NCBI RefSeq assembly: GCF_009792795.1
Contig: NZ_VKHQ01000005.1
Location: forward strand, 1 to 64,000
Length of the DNA: 64,000 nucleotides
Direction of reading: 5' to 3'
Source of the DNA: Cognatiluteimonas profundi
GTDB lineage: Bacteria > Pseudomonadota > Gammaproteobacteria > Xanthomonadales > Xanthomonadaceae
This document shows positions 29,073-38,041 of the stretch, in pieces. A program made the position numbers and the translations under genes. Each line of letters opens with the position of its first letter. Within the stretch, counting starts at the first letter, position 1. A model generated the notes under the pieces. That model was not told where the DNA came from, did not search any database, and was given only the letters and a program-made list of their open reading frames with translations.

Positions 29073-29645
29073 ATGACGGCTGCATTCTTCTGCCTGGATT
29101 CGCGCCGCTCGACGCCGTCGCGCCAATTGTCCGATCCCGGCCCCGATGATGCGACGCTGCTGCGGATGCTCGCGTCCGCGGTGCGGGTGCCCGATCACGG
29201 CAAGCGCGTTCCATTCCGCTTCCTGCGGATCGGCGGCCAGGCACGCCATGCGCTGGGTGAGATGCTGGCCGAACGTGCGCTCGCTCGCGACGCCAACGCC
29301 AGCGCGGCGGTGCTGGACAAGGACCGCAACCGTTTCAGCCATGCGCCGGTCGTCATCGCGGTCATCGCCCGACTGGGCCCGGACGACAAGATCCCGGCGT
29401 CCGAACGCGCCTCGACGGCCTCCTGCGTGTGCTTCGCGCTGCTGCAGGCGGCACAGGCCGCCGGTTTCGGTGCGCAATGGCTGACCGGATGGCCCGCCTA
29501 CGACGATGTCGTCCTGCACGCGCTCGGGCTCACCGCGGACGAACGCATCACCGGCTTCGTGCATATCGGCACGCCCGTGCAGCAGGCGCCCGAACGCGAT
29601 CGCCCCGATCCGCGTGCGCTGCTCGACGACTGGGCGCCGGCATGA
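29073..29645 (+). CDS. Nitroreductase family protein (YdjA-like)
   Basis: The product is a 190-aa small FMN-dependent nitroreductase. It has LLRMLASAVRVPDHGKRVPFRFLRI near the N-terminus (FMN phosphate contacts), then APVVIAVIAR, and ASTASCVCFALLQAAQAAGFGAQWLTGWPAY, typical of the YdjA/RutE-like subgroup. The substrate is unknown. It overlaps the exonuclease gene by ATGA. Confidence 0.9.
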   Translation: MTAAFFCLDSRRSTPSRQLSDPGPDDATLLRMLASAVRVPDHGKRVPFRFLRIGGQARHALGEMLAERALARDANASAAVLDKDRNRFSHAPVVIAVIARLGPDDKIPASERASTASCVCFALLQAAQAAGFGAQWLTGWPAYDDVVLHALGLTADERITGFVHIGTPVQQAPERDRPDPRALLDDWAPA

Positions 29646-30583
29646 ATCGCGAACGCATCGACGTGGCCGATCACGTCAGCACGCAACCCGCCCTGTACCT
29701 GGTCGATGCCAGCCTCTATGTCTTCCGTGCGTGGCATTCGATGCCCGACACGTTCCGCGACGATGACGGCTGGCCGACCAACGCCGTGCACGGCTTCGCG
29801 CGATTCCTGCTGGAACTGCTCGAGCGCGAGCAGCCCAGCCACATCGCGGTCGCCTTCGACGAGGCGCTCGACAGTTGTTTCCGCAACGCGCTGTACCCGG
29901 CCTACAAGGCCAATCGCGAACCGGCACCGGAAGAGCTCAGGCGCCAGTTCGGACAGTGCAAGGCACTGTGCGTCGCACTCGGCCTGGTGGTGCTGGCGCA
30001 TCGTGAATACGAAGCCGACGACCTGATCGGCAGCGCCCTGCACGTCGCGCGCAAGCGCGGACACCACGGGGTGATCATCTCGGCCGACAAGGACCTGTCG
30101 CAGTTGCTCGAGGGGCTGGACGAGCAATGGGACTTCGCCCGTGGCCAGCGCTGGGGCGCCACCGGGGTCAAGGCACGCCACGGCGTGCACGCGCACCAGA
30201 TCGCCGATTACCTCGCGTTGTGCGGGGACGCGGTCGACAACATCCCCGGCGTTCCTGGCATCGGTGCAAAGACCGCAGTGGTATTGCTGGCGCACTTCGG
30301 CAGCCTCGACGTCCTGCTCTCGCGGATCGAGGAAGTCCCCTACCTGCGCTTTCGCGGTGCCGCCCAGGCAGCGGCCAGGCTGCGCCTGCACCGTGAGCAG
30401 GCACTGCTGTGCCGGCAACTGTCCACGATCGCACTCGACGCGCCGCTCGATGGCGCGCGCGACTTCACGCGTGGCCAGCCCGACGGCGTCGCGCTGGCGG
30501 CGCTGTCCCAGGCACTGGGCTTTGGACCCCTCACGCGTCGACGCCTGCATGCCGCTGCCGGCACCGAGTTCGTCCCGGGCTGA
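29642..30583 (+). CDS. 5'-3' exonuclease/flap endonuclease (Xni or Pol I N-domain like)
   Basis: The product is a 313-aa FEN-family nuclease. The motifs are ALYLVDASLYVFRAWHSMP, VAFDEALDSCFRNALYPAYKANR, YEADDLIGSALHVARKRG (acidic metal ligands), GVIISADKDLSQLL, and the helix-hairpin-helix GDAVDNIPGVPGIGAKTAVVLL. There is no polymerase domain, so it is a stand-alone flap nuclease. It is coupled to the nitroreductase. Confidence 0.92.
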   Translation: MNRERIDVADHVSTQPALYLVDASLYVFRAWHSMPDTFRDDDGWPTNAVHGFARFLLELLEREQPSHIAVAFDEALDSCFRNALYPAYKANREPAPEELRRQFGQCKALCVALGLVVLAHREYEADDLIGSALHVARKRGHHGVIISADKDLSQLLEGLDEQWDFARGQRWGATGVKARHGVHAHQIADYLALCGDAVDNIPGVPGIGAKTAVVLLAHFGSLDVLLSRIEEVPYLRFRGAAQAAARLRLHREQALLCRQLSTIALDAPLDGARDFTRGQPDGVALAALSQALGFGPLTRRRLHAAAGTEFVPG

Positions 30584-30664
30584 CGCCTTCGCGGCCCGTG
30601 CCCGTGACCGACGATGCATGTCGGTCGGCCGGGTAAGCTGTTTGAACAATGGAGATCCACGAGC

Positions 30665-31210
30665 ATGAGCCAGCGCAACGTCGTATACGAAGGCCGCTAC
30701 CTGCGCATGGTCGTCGATGGACACTGGGAATACGTCGAGCGCGTCCACGCGCAGGGCATGGCCGTCATCATCATCGCGGTGACGCCGGATGACGACGTGC
30801 TGTTCGTCGAGCAATACCGCATCCCGCTTGGGTGCCGGACCATCGAGATGCCAGCCGGACTGGTCGGCGACGACCACGACAGCGACACGCTGGAAGATGC
30901 CGCGCGGCGGGAACTGATCGAGGAGACCGGCTGGAAGGCGACGGACGTCGACGTGTTGCTGACTGGACCGACATCCGCCGGCCTGACCAGCGAGCGCATC
31001 GCCTTCGTCCGCGCAACGGGACTCATCCGTGTCGGCGCGGGCGGCGGCGTCGCCGGCGAGGACATCACCGTGCACGCGGTGAAACGCGATGCGGCACCGG
31101 CCTGGCTGATGCGGAAATCGCGCGAGGGGTTCGAAGTCGATCTCAAGCTATGGGCCGGCCTGTGGATGATCGACCACGATCCCGACGGCAGTCCTGCGCC
31201 GCGGCGGTAG
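30665..31210 (+). CDS. Nudix hydrolase (ADP-ribose pyrophosphatase-like)
   Basis: The product is 181 aa. The Nudix box runs from GDDHDSD to RRELIEETGW; the first Glu of the consensus is Asp here, while REL-x-EE-x-G is intact. The upstream VEQYRIPLGCRTIEMPAGLV matches ADP-ribose pyrophosphatases of the NudF/YqiE type. ATG 30665 (MSQRNVVYEG) is preferred over an open upstream frame. It is convergent with pip. Confidence 0.9.
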   Translation: MSQRNVVYEGRYLRMVVDGHWEYVERVHAQGMAVIIIAVTPDDDVLFVEQYRIPLGCRTIEMPAGLVGDDHDSDTLEDAARRELIEETGWKATDVDVLLTGPTSAGLTSERIAFVRATGLIRVGAGGGVAGEDITVHAVKRDAAPAWLMRKSREGFEVDLKLWAGLWMIDHDPDGSPAPRR

Positions 31211-31259
31211 TTCGACAGAGGCAACGACCGCGCCACGACGGCGCGGCCTGCATCACCGA

Positions 31260-32201
31260 TCAGCCAAACCGGTCCGTCGCCAGTACCAGCGAGGCGACGT
31301 TCTCGGCCTCGAACGCCGAATGCCCCGAGGTTGGCGACACCATCAATTCGGCGCGCGGCCATGCACGGTGCAGGTCCCACGCGTTCTGCACCGGGCAGAC
31401 CACGTCGTAGCGGCCATGGACGATGACGCCGGGGATGTCGGCGATGCGCGGCGCATCGCGCAACAACTGGTCGTCGACCTCGAAGAACCCGCGATTGACG
31501 AAGTAATGGTTCTCGATGCGGGCGAATGCCAGCGCGAAGGCCGCGTCCTCGTGTCCGCTGACGACACCGGCATCCGCCTGCAGGAAACTCGTGGCGCCCT
31601 CCCACACGCTCCATGCGCGCGCCGCGGCCAGCCTGGTCGCCGAATCATCGGAGGTGAGCCTGCGATGGAAGGCGCTGATCATGTCGTCGCGCTCGGCTTC
31701 CGGGATTGCGCTGACGTACTGTTGCCAGGCCTCCGGGAACAGCCGCGACGCACCTTCCTGGTAGAACCACTCGAGTTCCCAGCGACGCAGCATGAAGATC
31801 CCGCGCAGGACGAGCTCGGTGACGCGCTGCGGATGGACCTGCGCGTATGCCAGCGCCAGCGTCGACCCCCAGCTGCCGCCGAATACCTGCCACCGATCGA
31901 CCTTCAACGTTTCGCGCAGGTGTTCGATGTCGGCGACAAGGTGTCCGGTGGTGTTGTCCACCAGGTCCGCGTGCGGCGTGGATCGGCCGCTGCCGCGCTG
32001 GTCGAACAGCACGATGCGGTATCTGCGCGGATCGTGGAATCGCCGCATCTTGGCGCTGCATCCGGCACCAGGCCCGCCATGCAGCAGGACCACCGGCTTG
32101 CCATGCGGATTGCCGCACTGTTCGTAATACAGCGTATGGCGGGCGTCGACGGCCAGCATGCCGCTGTCGTACGGTTCGATCTCCGGGTACAGCGTTCGCA
32201 T
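31260..32201 (-). CDS. pip: Proline iminopeptidase
   Basis: Pip releases N-terminal proline from peptides. The 313-aa alpha/beta hydrolase has the oxyanion segment LLHGGPGAGCSAKMRRFHDP, the nucleophile elbow VFGGSWGSTLALAYA, a catalytic Asp in VHGRYDVVCP, and His in SPTSGHSAFE. ATG 32201 starts MRTLYPEIEPYDSGML, as in the family. It lies 26 bp after prmC on the same strand. Confidence 0.96.
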   Translation of the reverse strand: MRTLYPEIEPYDSGMLAVDARHTLYYEQCGNPHGKPVVLLHGGPGAGCSAKMRRFHDPRRYRIVLFDQRGSGRSTPHADLVDNTTGHLVADIEHLRETLKVDRWQVFGGSWGSTLALAYAQVHPQRVTELVLRGIFMLRRWELEWFYQEGASRLFPEAWQQYVSAIPEAERDDMISAFHRRLTSDDSATRLAAARAWSVWEGATSFLQADAGVVSGHEDAAFALAFARIENHYFVNRGFFEVDDQLLRDAPRIADIPGVIVHGRYDVVCPVQNAWDLHRAWPRAELMVSPTSGHSAFEAENVASLVLATDRFG

Positions 32202-32227
32202 GTCGGGCGTCCTTGTCGGGCCTGGCG

Positions 32228-33088
32228 TCATGTTAGCGCCGGCGCCGATGAGCGACACGCCCGCCCCACCGTGACCCTGTCCCGATGCTCGAGGTCCTGC
32301 TCGGTGGCGACATCGACGAAGCCGGCGTCGATCAGCAACCGGCGCACCGACTCGCCCTGCTCCCATCCGTGCTCCAGCAACAGCCAGCCGCCTGCGGCCA
32401 GGTGCGCCGGTGCGTCGCGGACGATGGTCCTCAGCGCGTCCAGGCCATCGCTGCCCGAGACCAGCGCCGCCACGGGTTCGAAGCGCAGGTCGCCCGCCCA
32501 GCGGTGCGGATCGGCGTCGGCGAGGTACGGCGGATTGCTCGCGATCAGGTCGAACGTCGCCGCTCCGAGCGCTTGGCACCAGTCGCCCTGCGCAAAGGTG
32601 ATCGACTCGATACCCAACGCCGCTGCATTGCGACGCGCGACCGCCAGTGCGGTATCGCTGGCGTCGGTGGCCAGCACCGTCGCGCGCGGGCGTTCGCTTG
32701 CCAGTGCAAGCGCGATGGCGCCACTGCCGGTTCCCAGGTCGGCGATGCGAATCGCACGATCGCCGGGCAGTCGCGCCAGCGCCAGTTCGACCAGCAATTC
32801 GGTTTCGGCACGCGGTATCAAGGTGTCCGGCGTCACCTGCAGCCCGAGCGTCCAGAATCCACGCGAGCCGGTCAGGTACGCCACCGGCTCCCCATCGGCC
32901 CGGCGCCGGATCAGCTCTGCGTACCGCGCGCGAGCCGCCGGATCGACGACGGCATCGCCGTGCGTGTGGATCCAGGTGCGCGAGCGGCCGAGCGCATGCG
33001 CGAGCAGGTACTCGGCATCGATGGCATCGACGCGTGCCCGCGCGTCGCGCAGGACGGCGTCGACGCGTCCTTCAGCAGGGGTTTCCAT
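32228..33088 (-). CDS. prmC: Peptide chain release factor N5-glutamine methyltransferase
   Basis: PrmC methylates the GGQ glutamine of RF1 and RF2. The 286-aa product has the N-terminal helical domain, [14 protein letters not shown], the SAM loop [16 protein letters not shown], and the signature NPPY in [13 protein letters not shown]. It is unlinked to prfA, which is unusual, and instead precedes pip. Confidence 0.96.
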   Translation of the reverse strand: METPAEGRVDAVLRDARARVDAIDAEYLLAHALGRSRTWIHTHGDAVVDPAARARYAELIRRRADGEPVAYLTGSRGFWTLGLQVTPDTLIPRAETELLVELALARLPGDRAIRIADLGTGSGAIALALASERPRATVLATDASDTALAVARRNAAALGIESITFAQGDWCQALGAATFDLIASNPPYLADADPHRWAGDLRFEPVAALVSGSDGLDALRTIVRDAPAHLAAGGWLLLEHGWEQGESVRRLLIDAGFVDVATEQDLEHRDRVTVGRACRSSAPALT

Positions 33089-33157
33089 GCGCGCATCCTA
33101 ACGGCTGGTGGATGGCGGCAGATTCTTCGGACATCGCCGGAACCGGACAACGGTCGA

Positions 33158-35290
33158 TCACGGATCCGCCTGCGCGCGCTGCAGGGAGACGGCCAACGTC
33201 CAGCCCCGTCCCGGCGCCGGCTCGAAGTACCGGCCGTTGCTGTCGTTGACGATCACCGAACCAACGCTGCGTCGGTCGAGGATGTTGTCCACCCGCGCGA
33301 ATCCCTGCACGGACAGGCCTCCCACGGTCCAGCGTCGTTCGACGCCGACATCCAGCGTGGCATGACCGGGCGCCCAGGAGGTGTTGGCATCGTCGGCGTG
33401 GATGCGGCCGACGGCACTGCCCTGCACGAACCAGTCCACGCCTGCGCGCGGATGCCAGCGGAGCTGGGCCCATGCCGATCGTGGCGCGGTCGCGGGGATG
33501 CGGTTGCCGCTGGCGACGACGGTGTCCGGCCGCGCGCAGGGCGGTGCACGACAGGTGGTGAACGCATTTGCGTAGCGCGCATCGAGCCGGCTGTAGGCAA
33601 TGGCATAGTCCCAGCGCGTCGCCAGCGGTCCCGAGGCCGACAGCTCCCAGCCACTGCGATCGCTCGTGGCGGCGTTGGCATAGGTACTGCGGCCACCGTT
33701 GTTGCTGGCGACGACGAGTTCGTCCCGGGTGCGGCTTGCGAAGACCGCCAGCGACAGCGACTGACCGCCGCGGTGCAGGCGCGCACCGACCTCCGCGCTG
33801 TTGCTGCGCGCTGGCCGCAACGCGGTGTTGAGTCCGCTGCCACCATCCGTGCGATAGGCCAGCTCGCTGAGCGACGGCGTCTCGAATCCGCGACCGGCAT
33901 TGGCATACACCTCGAGTCCTTCGATCGGCTGGTACAGCAGGCCGGCAACCGGCGTCGTCTGCCGGTAACGCAGTGCGCCGCTGTCATCGGGATTGCCGGC
34001 AGCGATGTAGGCATCGCGCGAGTCGAAGTCGACGCGGCTGCGGCGCATGCCCAGGGTCGCGGTCCAATGCGTGCGGAACATCCAGCGCGCTTCGGCATAG
34101 GCGTCATGGCTGGCGACGCTGTCGCGCTGGTCACGCCGCAGCGCACCGACCACGCCCAGCTGCGCGCCCACGAAGTTCTCGAATCCGCGCCGGTGCTCGC
34201 GGGATTGCTGCGACTCCACGCCCAGCGTCAGGCTGGCGGGATGGCCGCCGAGCATCGTGTCGCCACGCCATCGCAGGTCGGCGCCGTTGTAGTCGCGCGC
34301 CAGGTCGACGACGCCGCCACCACTACCCGGCGCTGCCTGCGCGGCGACCGGCACCGACAGCATCTGGAATGTCGTCCGGGTGCCACTCCATGCGCTCAAC
34401 GTGACCCTGTTGCGGTCGCCAAATGCCTGCTCCACGCGCAGTCCGGCCTGCTCCTGCCGCGCGCGCTTGCGCGTATCGAACGCAATCGCGCCCGCGCTGG
34501 CCATGCGCGGGGAATGCTCGGCTTGCTCGCGCGTCAGCCCCTGCGGATCGTCGGCGCGCAGGTCGAAACCATTGAGCGTCAGTGCCACGCGGGCGCCCGA
34601 GCGCGCCGTCGCCAGCAACCGCGCCTGCGCGATGTCGCGGCGGGCGCGGCTGTGTTCGCGGTAGCCGCCAAGTTCCAGCCGATCGGCATCGATGCGGAAA
34701 CCACCATCGCCGTTGGCCGTCCACGGGCCGCCCACCCATGACGAGGCATCGACCATGGCATCGCTGCCGATGGCGACGTGCAGTCCGGCGTCGGCCCGCG
34801 GCGGTGGGTCGCTGCTGGAGAACTCGATGACGCCACCCGACGCGTTGCCATACAGCGCCGAAAACGGTCCGCGCAGGATCTCCACGCGCGCCAGCGCCGC
34901 CAGCGGCACATGCGACACCTGCCCTTGTCCGTCCGGCATGGTTGCGGGAATGCCGTCGACGAATACCTGCAGCCCGCGCACGCCAAACGTCGAGCGCGCA
35001 CCGAAACCGCGAACGGTCAGCTGCACGTCCTGCGCCAGGTTCTGGCGGTCATGCGCAGCCACGCCGGGAACAGCGCCCAGCCATTCGGAAACGCTCAGGC
35101 GGGCGCGTGCCGGCACTGCGTCGGCCCGAACGCTGTCGATGGATCCCGGGGTGCCAGCGGGTTGTCGCTGGCCGACCACCACCACGCCCGGGAGCGTGGA
35201 AGGCGACTGCGCCGATGCGTTGGCGCAGGCCGCGCAACACACAATGAGCCCTGCGGCCGCCACCCGGCGGGACCCGACCCGCTTCGGCAT
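33158..35290 (-). CDS. TonB-dependent outer-membrane receptor
   Basis: The product is 710 aa with a signal peptide (ends ANASAQ), a plug (LPGVVVVGQRQPAGTPGSID to LARVEILRGPFSALYGNASGG), and a beta-barrel. It ends YFEPAPGRGWTLAVSLQRAQADP, so the terminal residue is Pro rather than the usual aromatic. SD GAGGAG lies upstream of the ATG. It is divergent from the sigma-54 response regulator across 185 bp. The ligand is unknown. Confidence 0.92.
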   Translation of the reverse strand: MPKRVGSRRVAAAGLIVCCAACANASAQSPSTLPGVVVVGQRQPAGTPGSIDSVRADAVPARARLSVSEWLGAVPGVAAHDRQNLAQDVQLTVRGFGARSTFGVRGLQVFVDGIPATMPDGQGQVSHVPLAALARVEILRGPFSALYGNASGGVIEFSSSDPPPRADAGLHVAIGSDAMVDASSWVGGPWTANGDGGFRIDADRLELGGYREHSRARRDIAQARLLATARSGARVALTLNGFDLRADDPQGLTREQAEHSPRMASAGAIAFDTRKRARQEQAGLRVEQAFGDRNRVTLSAWSGTRTTFQMLSVPVAAQAAPGSGGGVVDLARDYNGADLRWRGDTMLGGHPASLTLGVESQQSREHRRGFENFVGAQLGVVGALRRDQRDSVASHDAYAEARWMFRTHWTATLGMRRSRVDFDSRDAYIAAGNPDDSGALRYRQTTPVAGLLYQPIEGLEVYANAGRGFETPSLSELAYRTDGGSGLNTALRPARSNSAEVGARLHRGGQSLSLAVFASRTRDELVVASNNGGRSTYANAATSDRSGWELSASGPLATRWDYAIAYSRLDARYANAFTTCRAPPCARPDTVVASGNRIPATAPRSAWAQLRWHPRAGVDWFVQGSAVGRIHADDANTSWAPGHATLDVGVERRWTVGGLSVQGFARVDNILDRRSVGSVIVNDSNGRYFEPAPGRGWTLAVSLQRAQADP

Positions 35291-35475
35291 TCCCCTCTCC
35301 TCGCGCCCTCACGGCTGCGGCACCTTGCGCAAGCGGCAGTCGGCACCGCGTGACCGGCGCCAGCTCCAAGCCGCCTGCCAGCTTGCATGCTGAATGCGTA
35401 ATACGCCGATTTTCCGGCTGTTTATGCGAGTTTCCTTCACCGCGAGCGACGCGTTGCTGGACTATAAGTCGCGTC

Positions 35476-36840
35476 ATGAACGAGCCTGTCCTGGTGATCG
35501 TCGATGACGATCGCACCTTCGCAGCGGAAGCCGCCACCCTGGCCCGCAGCCGCGGCTTCGCCACCCATGTGGCCCACTCGGTTGCCGAGTCGGAACGATT
35601 TTCGTGCATGCCGCGCGACCTGAGCCTGCTCGACACCGACCTTCCCGACGGGTCCGGTTTCGACGTGCTGGAGAAATTCGAACTCGACGACTACGGCAAG
35701 ATCGTCTTCGTCACCGGGCAGCCCACCGTGGAGTCGGCCGCGCGCGCGGTCTCGATGCCGGTCTCGGACTACCTGACCAAGCCGCTGGGCCTGGGCAAGC
35801 TCGACCAGTTGCTGCGCGAAGTCTCCCTGCGGGTCTCGCGCCGCAGCGCCGCCACCGGCGATGCCGACCTGGGGCTGGTCGGCGAGAGCCGCGCCATCCG
35901 GCGGCTGCGCCACGAAATCGGCAAGGTCGCCGCATGCGATGTCCCGGTGCTGCTGACCGGGGAAACCGGTACCGGCAAGGAAGTCGTGGCGCGCGCCCTG
36001 CATCGCGCCAGCGGCAGGCGCGGACCGCTGGTCGCCGTCAACTGCGGCGCGGTTGCCCCCGACCTGCTCGCCAGCCATCTGTTCGGCCACGAGCGTGGCA
36101 GCTTCACCGGCGCCAATGCGCGGCATATCGGCGTGTTCGAGCAGGCGCAGCACGGAACGCTGTTCCTCGATGAAATCGCGGAGATGCCACTGCAGTTGCA
36201 GGTGTACCTGCTGCGGGTGCTCGAATCGGGCGCGGTGACGCGCGTGGGAGGCAACGCGGAGATCGCCGTCGCCGCCCGCGTGATCGCGGCGACCAACCGC
36301 TATCCGCATGCGGCCATCGGTGATGGCCTGCTGCGCGATGACCTGTATTACCGGCTGGCGGGATACGAGATCTCGCTGCCGCCATTGCGCGATCGCGACG
36401 AGGACATCCTGTTGCTGGCGCAGGCGTTCCTCGACGAACTCAATGCCGGAAACGGCACCGGCCGCAAGCTCGACCCGCGTTGCCACGCCGCCCTGCGCCA
36501 GCATCGCTGGCCGGGCAACGTGCGCGAACTGCGCAGTGCGATCAACCGCGCCTACCTGATGGCGGACGGCGAGCGCGTGACCCTCTACCCGCAACGGGCG
36601 GCGTCGGTGACGGATGAAAGCACGCAACTCGTCTTCCGCGTCGGCATGAGCTTCGCGGAGATGGAAACGGCGATGCTGATGAAGACGCTCGAACACTTCG
36701 ATGGCGACAAGCGCGCTGCGGCAGCTGCGCTGGGAGTCAGCACCCGCACCATCCACAACCAGCTGGCACGCATGCGACATGGCGCCGCGCGACCGCCCGC
36801 CACGCTGGACCAGCGGCCAGGCGCCAGGGATCGTTTCTAG
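35476..36840 (+). CDS. Sigma-54-dependent response regulator (NtrC type), orphan
   Basis: The product is 454 aa. The receiver domain (1-120) has Asp10-12, phosphoacceptor Asp53 in SLLDTDLPDG, Thr in FVTGQ, and Lys in YLTKPL. The AAA+ domain has Walker A GETGTGKE, the sigma-54 contact loop GSFTGA (Ser in place of the commoner Ala), the Walker B region TLFLDEIAEM, and the R-finger region. A Fis-type HTH (KRAAAAALGVSTRTIHNQLA) ends the protein. No histidine kinase is adjacent. TATAAG sits 8 bp before the ATG and no SD is seen, so the mRNA may be leaderless. Confidence 0.94.
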   Translation: MNEPVLVIVDDDRTFAAEAATLARSRGFATHVAHSVAESERFSCMPRDLSLLDTDLPDGSGFDVLEKFELDDYGKIVFVTGQPTVESAARAVSMPVSDYLTKPLGLGKLDQLLREVSLRVSRRSAATGDADLGLVGESRAIRRLRHEIGKVAACDVPVLLTGETGTGKEVVARALHRASGRRGPLVAVNCGAVAPDLLASHLFGHERGSFTGANARHIGVFEQAQHGTLFLDEIAEMPLQLQVYLLRVLESGAVTRVGGNAEIAVAARVIAATNRYPHAAIGDGLLRDDLYYRLAGYEISLPPLRDRDEDILLLAQAFLDELNAGNGTGRKLDPRCHAALRQHRWPGNVRELRSAINRAYLMADGERVTLYPQRAASVTDESTQLVFRVGMSFAEMETAMLMKTLEHFDGDKRAAAAALGVSTRTIHNQLARMRHGAARPPATLDQRPGARDRF

Positions 36841-36842
36841 CG

Positions 36843-37202
36843 CTACGCGCGAACCATGGCAGGTGGCGCCCTGGCGATCGCACCGTCATCCCAACGCGGC
36901 GCCTCGCTGTCGTCGTCATGCAGTTTTTGCCAGACCCGGCGCGCGGCGGGCTCGGCGCGCGACCACGGGATGCGCGAGCGACCCCGTATCCGCTGGTAGG
37001 CAGCCAGGATCACCGGCTCGATGCTGTCGAACTCGCAGTTCGGATACGCGAGGTAGGCGTGGATGCCGACGCGGATCGCCGGCTCCCACTCATGGAACAG
37101 GAACACCAGTTCGCTGGTCGCCGTGCCTTCCAGCTGGCGCCAGCACGACAATTCCGCATCGATGTCGATCATGACCGCGCCGGTCAGGCCGCTTCCGTCC
37201 AT
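36843..37202 (-). CDS. Hypothetical protein
   Basis: The product is 119 aa, soluble, with a patch SELVFLFHEWEPAIRVGIHAYLAYPNCEFDSIEPVI in the middle. SD GGAGG lies 6 nt before ATG 37202, supporting translation and this start. I do not recognise a family. Its stop is 2 bp from the stop of the convergent response regulator gene. Confidence 0.68.
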   Translation of the reverse strand: MDGSGLTGAVMIDIDAELSCWRQLEGTATSELVFLFHEWEPAIRVGIHAYLAYPNCEFDSIEPVILAAYQRIRGRSRIPWSRAEPAARRVWQKLHDDDSEAPRWDDGAIARAPPAMVRA

Positions 37203-37253
37203 TTGCGTCCTCCAAATGCGTGCCGTCGGATGCAACTCGGCTGGATCGCTGCG

Positions 37254-37595
37254 TCAGTGCCCGGTTCGGCCACGACCGCCGCGCTGGCCTTCGCTGGCGT
37301 CGCCCTGGATGTCGCGATCGGTGCTGGAGGAATTGGAGGACCGGCTTTGCGTGTTGTGGCTGCGGGCCTCGCCGCCCTTGCGGCCGGCGGCGCGGGCTTC
37401 CTCCGAGGTGAACTCGTGGGCGTGGCCACTGGCGTGCGCCGCCCGCCCGCCCTCGCTGGCGATTTCGCGCTGCTGTTCGGGATTCATGGCGGCGAATCCG
37501 CGACCCTTGGCCTGTCGCGTGGCGGCCTGCGAGACCTGCTCGTGTTGCTGTCCCTCGCGGCCTCCCTGTTCCTGGTTGTTCTTGCGATTGGGCAC
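37254..37595 (-). CDS. KGG-repeat general stress protein (YciG-like)
   Basis: The product is 113 aa, very hydrophilic and Gln/Gly/Arg-rich, with KGG-type repeats: GRGFAAMNPEQQREIASEGGRAAH and HEFTSEEARAAGRKGGEARS. Such proteins are induced under stress in many bacteria. Start GTG 37595 has SD AAGGAG with 6-nt spacing, better than the upstream ATG at 37748. It is divergent from the BON gene, suggesting shared stress control. Confidence 0.88.
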   Translation of the reverse strand: MPNRKNNQEQGGREGQQHEQVSQAATRQAKGRGFAAMNPEQQREIASEGGRAAHASGHAHEFTSEEARAAGRKGGEARSHNTQSRSSNSSSTDRDIQGDASEGQRGGRGRTGH

Positions 37596-38041
37596 GTCGT
37601 GCTCCTTGGTTGGCTGTTGGTCGACATGGAACACGAAGGTTCCATGCGGAAGCAGCAGCAACCTTCGTGCCAACCGCAAGTCCGCGTCGTTGCGGCCGCT
37701 GCGAGCCAACCAGTCGGACGAATTTTCCCGTCGGGGAAAACATTTCATCGGTGCACCGCGCTCATCCGTCGTCGCGAATTAGGCAGGCGTGAAAAATGCA
37801 TTCGGCCGGACGGAGGCGATGCACGCAGCCGATGCAGCCAGGCAACCAGGCGGCGGTACCGGTCGATGGCACGGGAATTGCGGCCGTGCCTGGTGGTTGT
37901 CACCGAGAGGACTACGCCGTGCAGGACCAACCCGCTGCTTCAGCTGCAAGGGAACTCAAGGCCGCCGCCCGCGACGTGCTGCGGATGGGTACGCAATGGG
38001 CACACAACGCCCTGGATTGGGTCGACGAAAGGAGGAACCAC
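37596..38041. other. Divergent intergenic region, KGG gene/BON gene
   Basis: This is 446 bp. It contains a palindrome TTTTCCC-gtc-GGGGAAAA near 37724-37741 and an open, coding-like extension of the BON frame from GTG 37920. No gene can be called with confidence. Promoters for both flanking genes must lie here. Confidence 0.45.
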
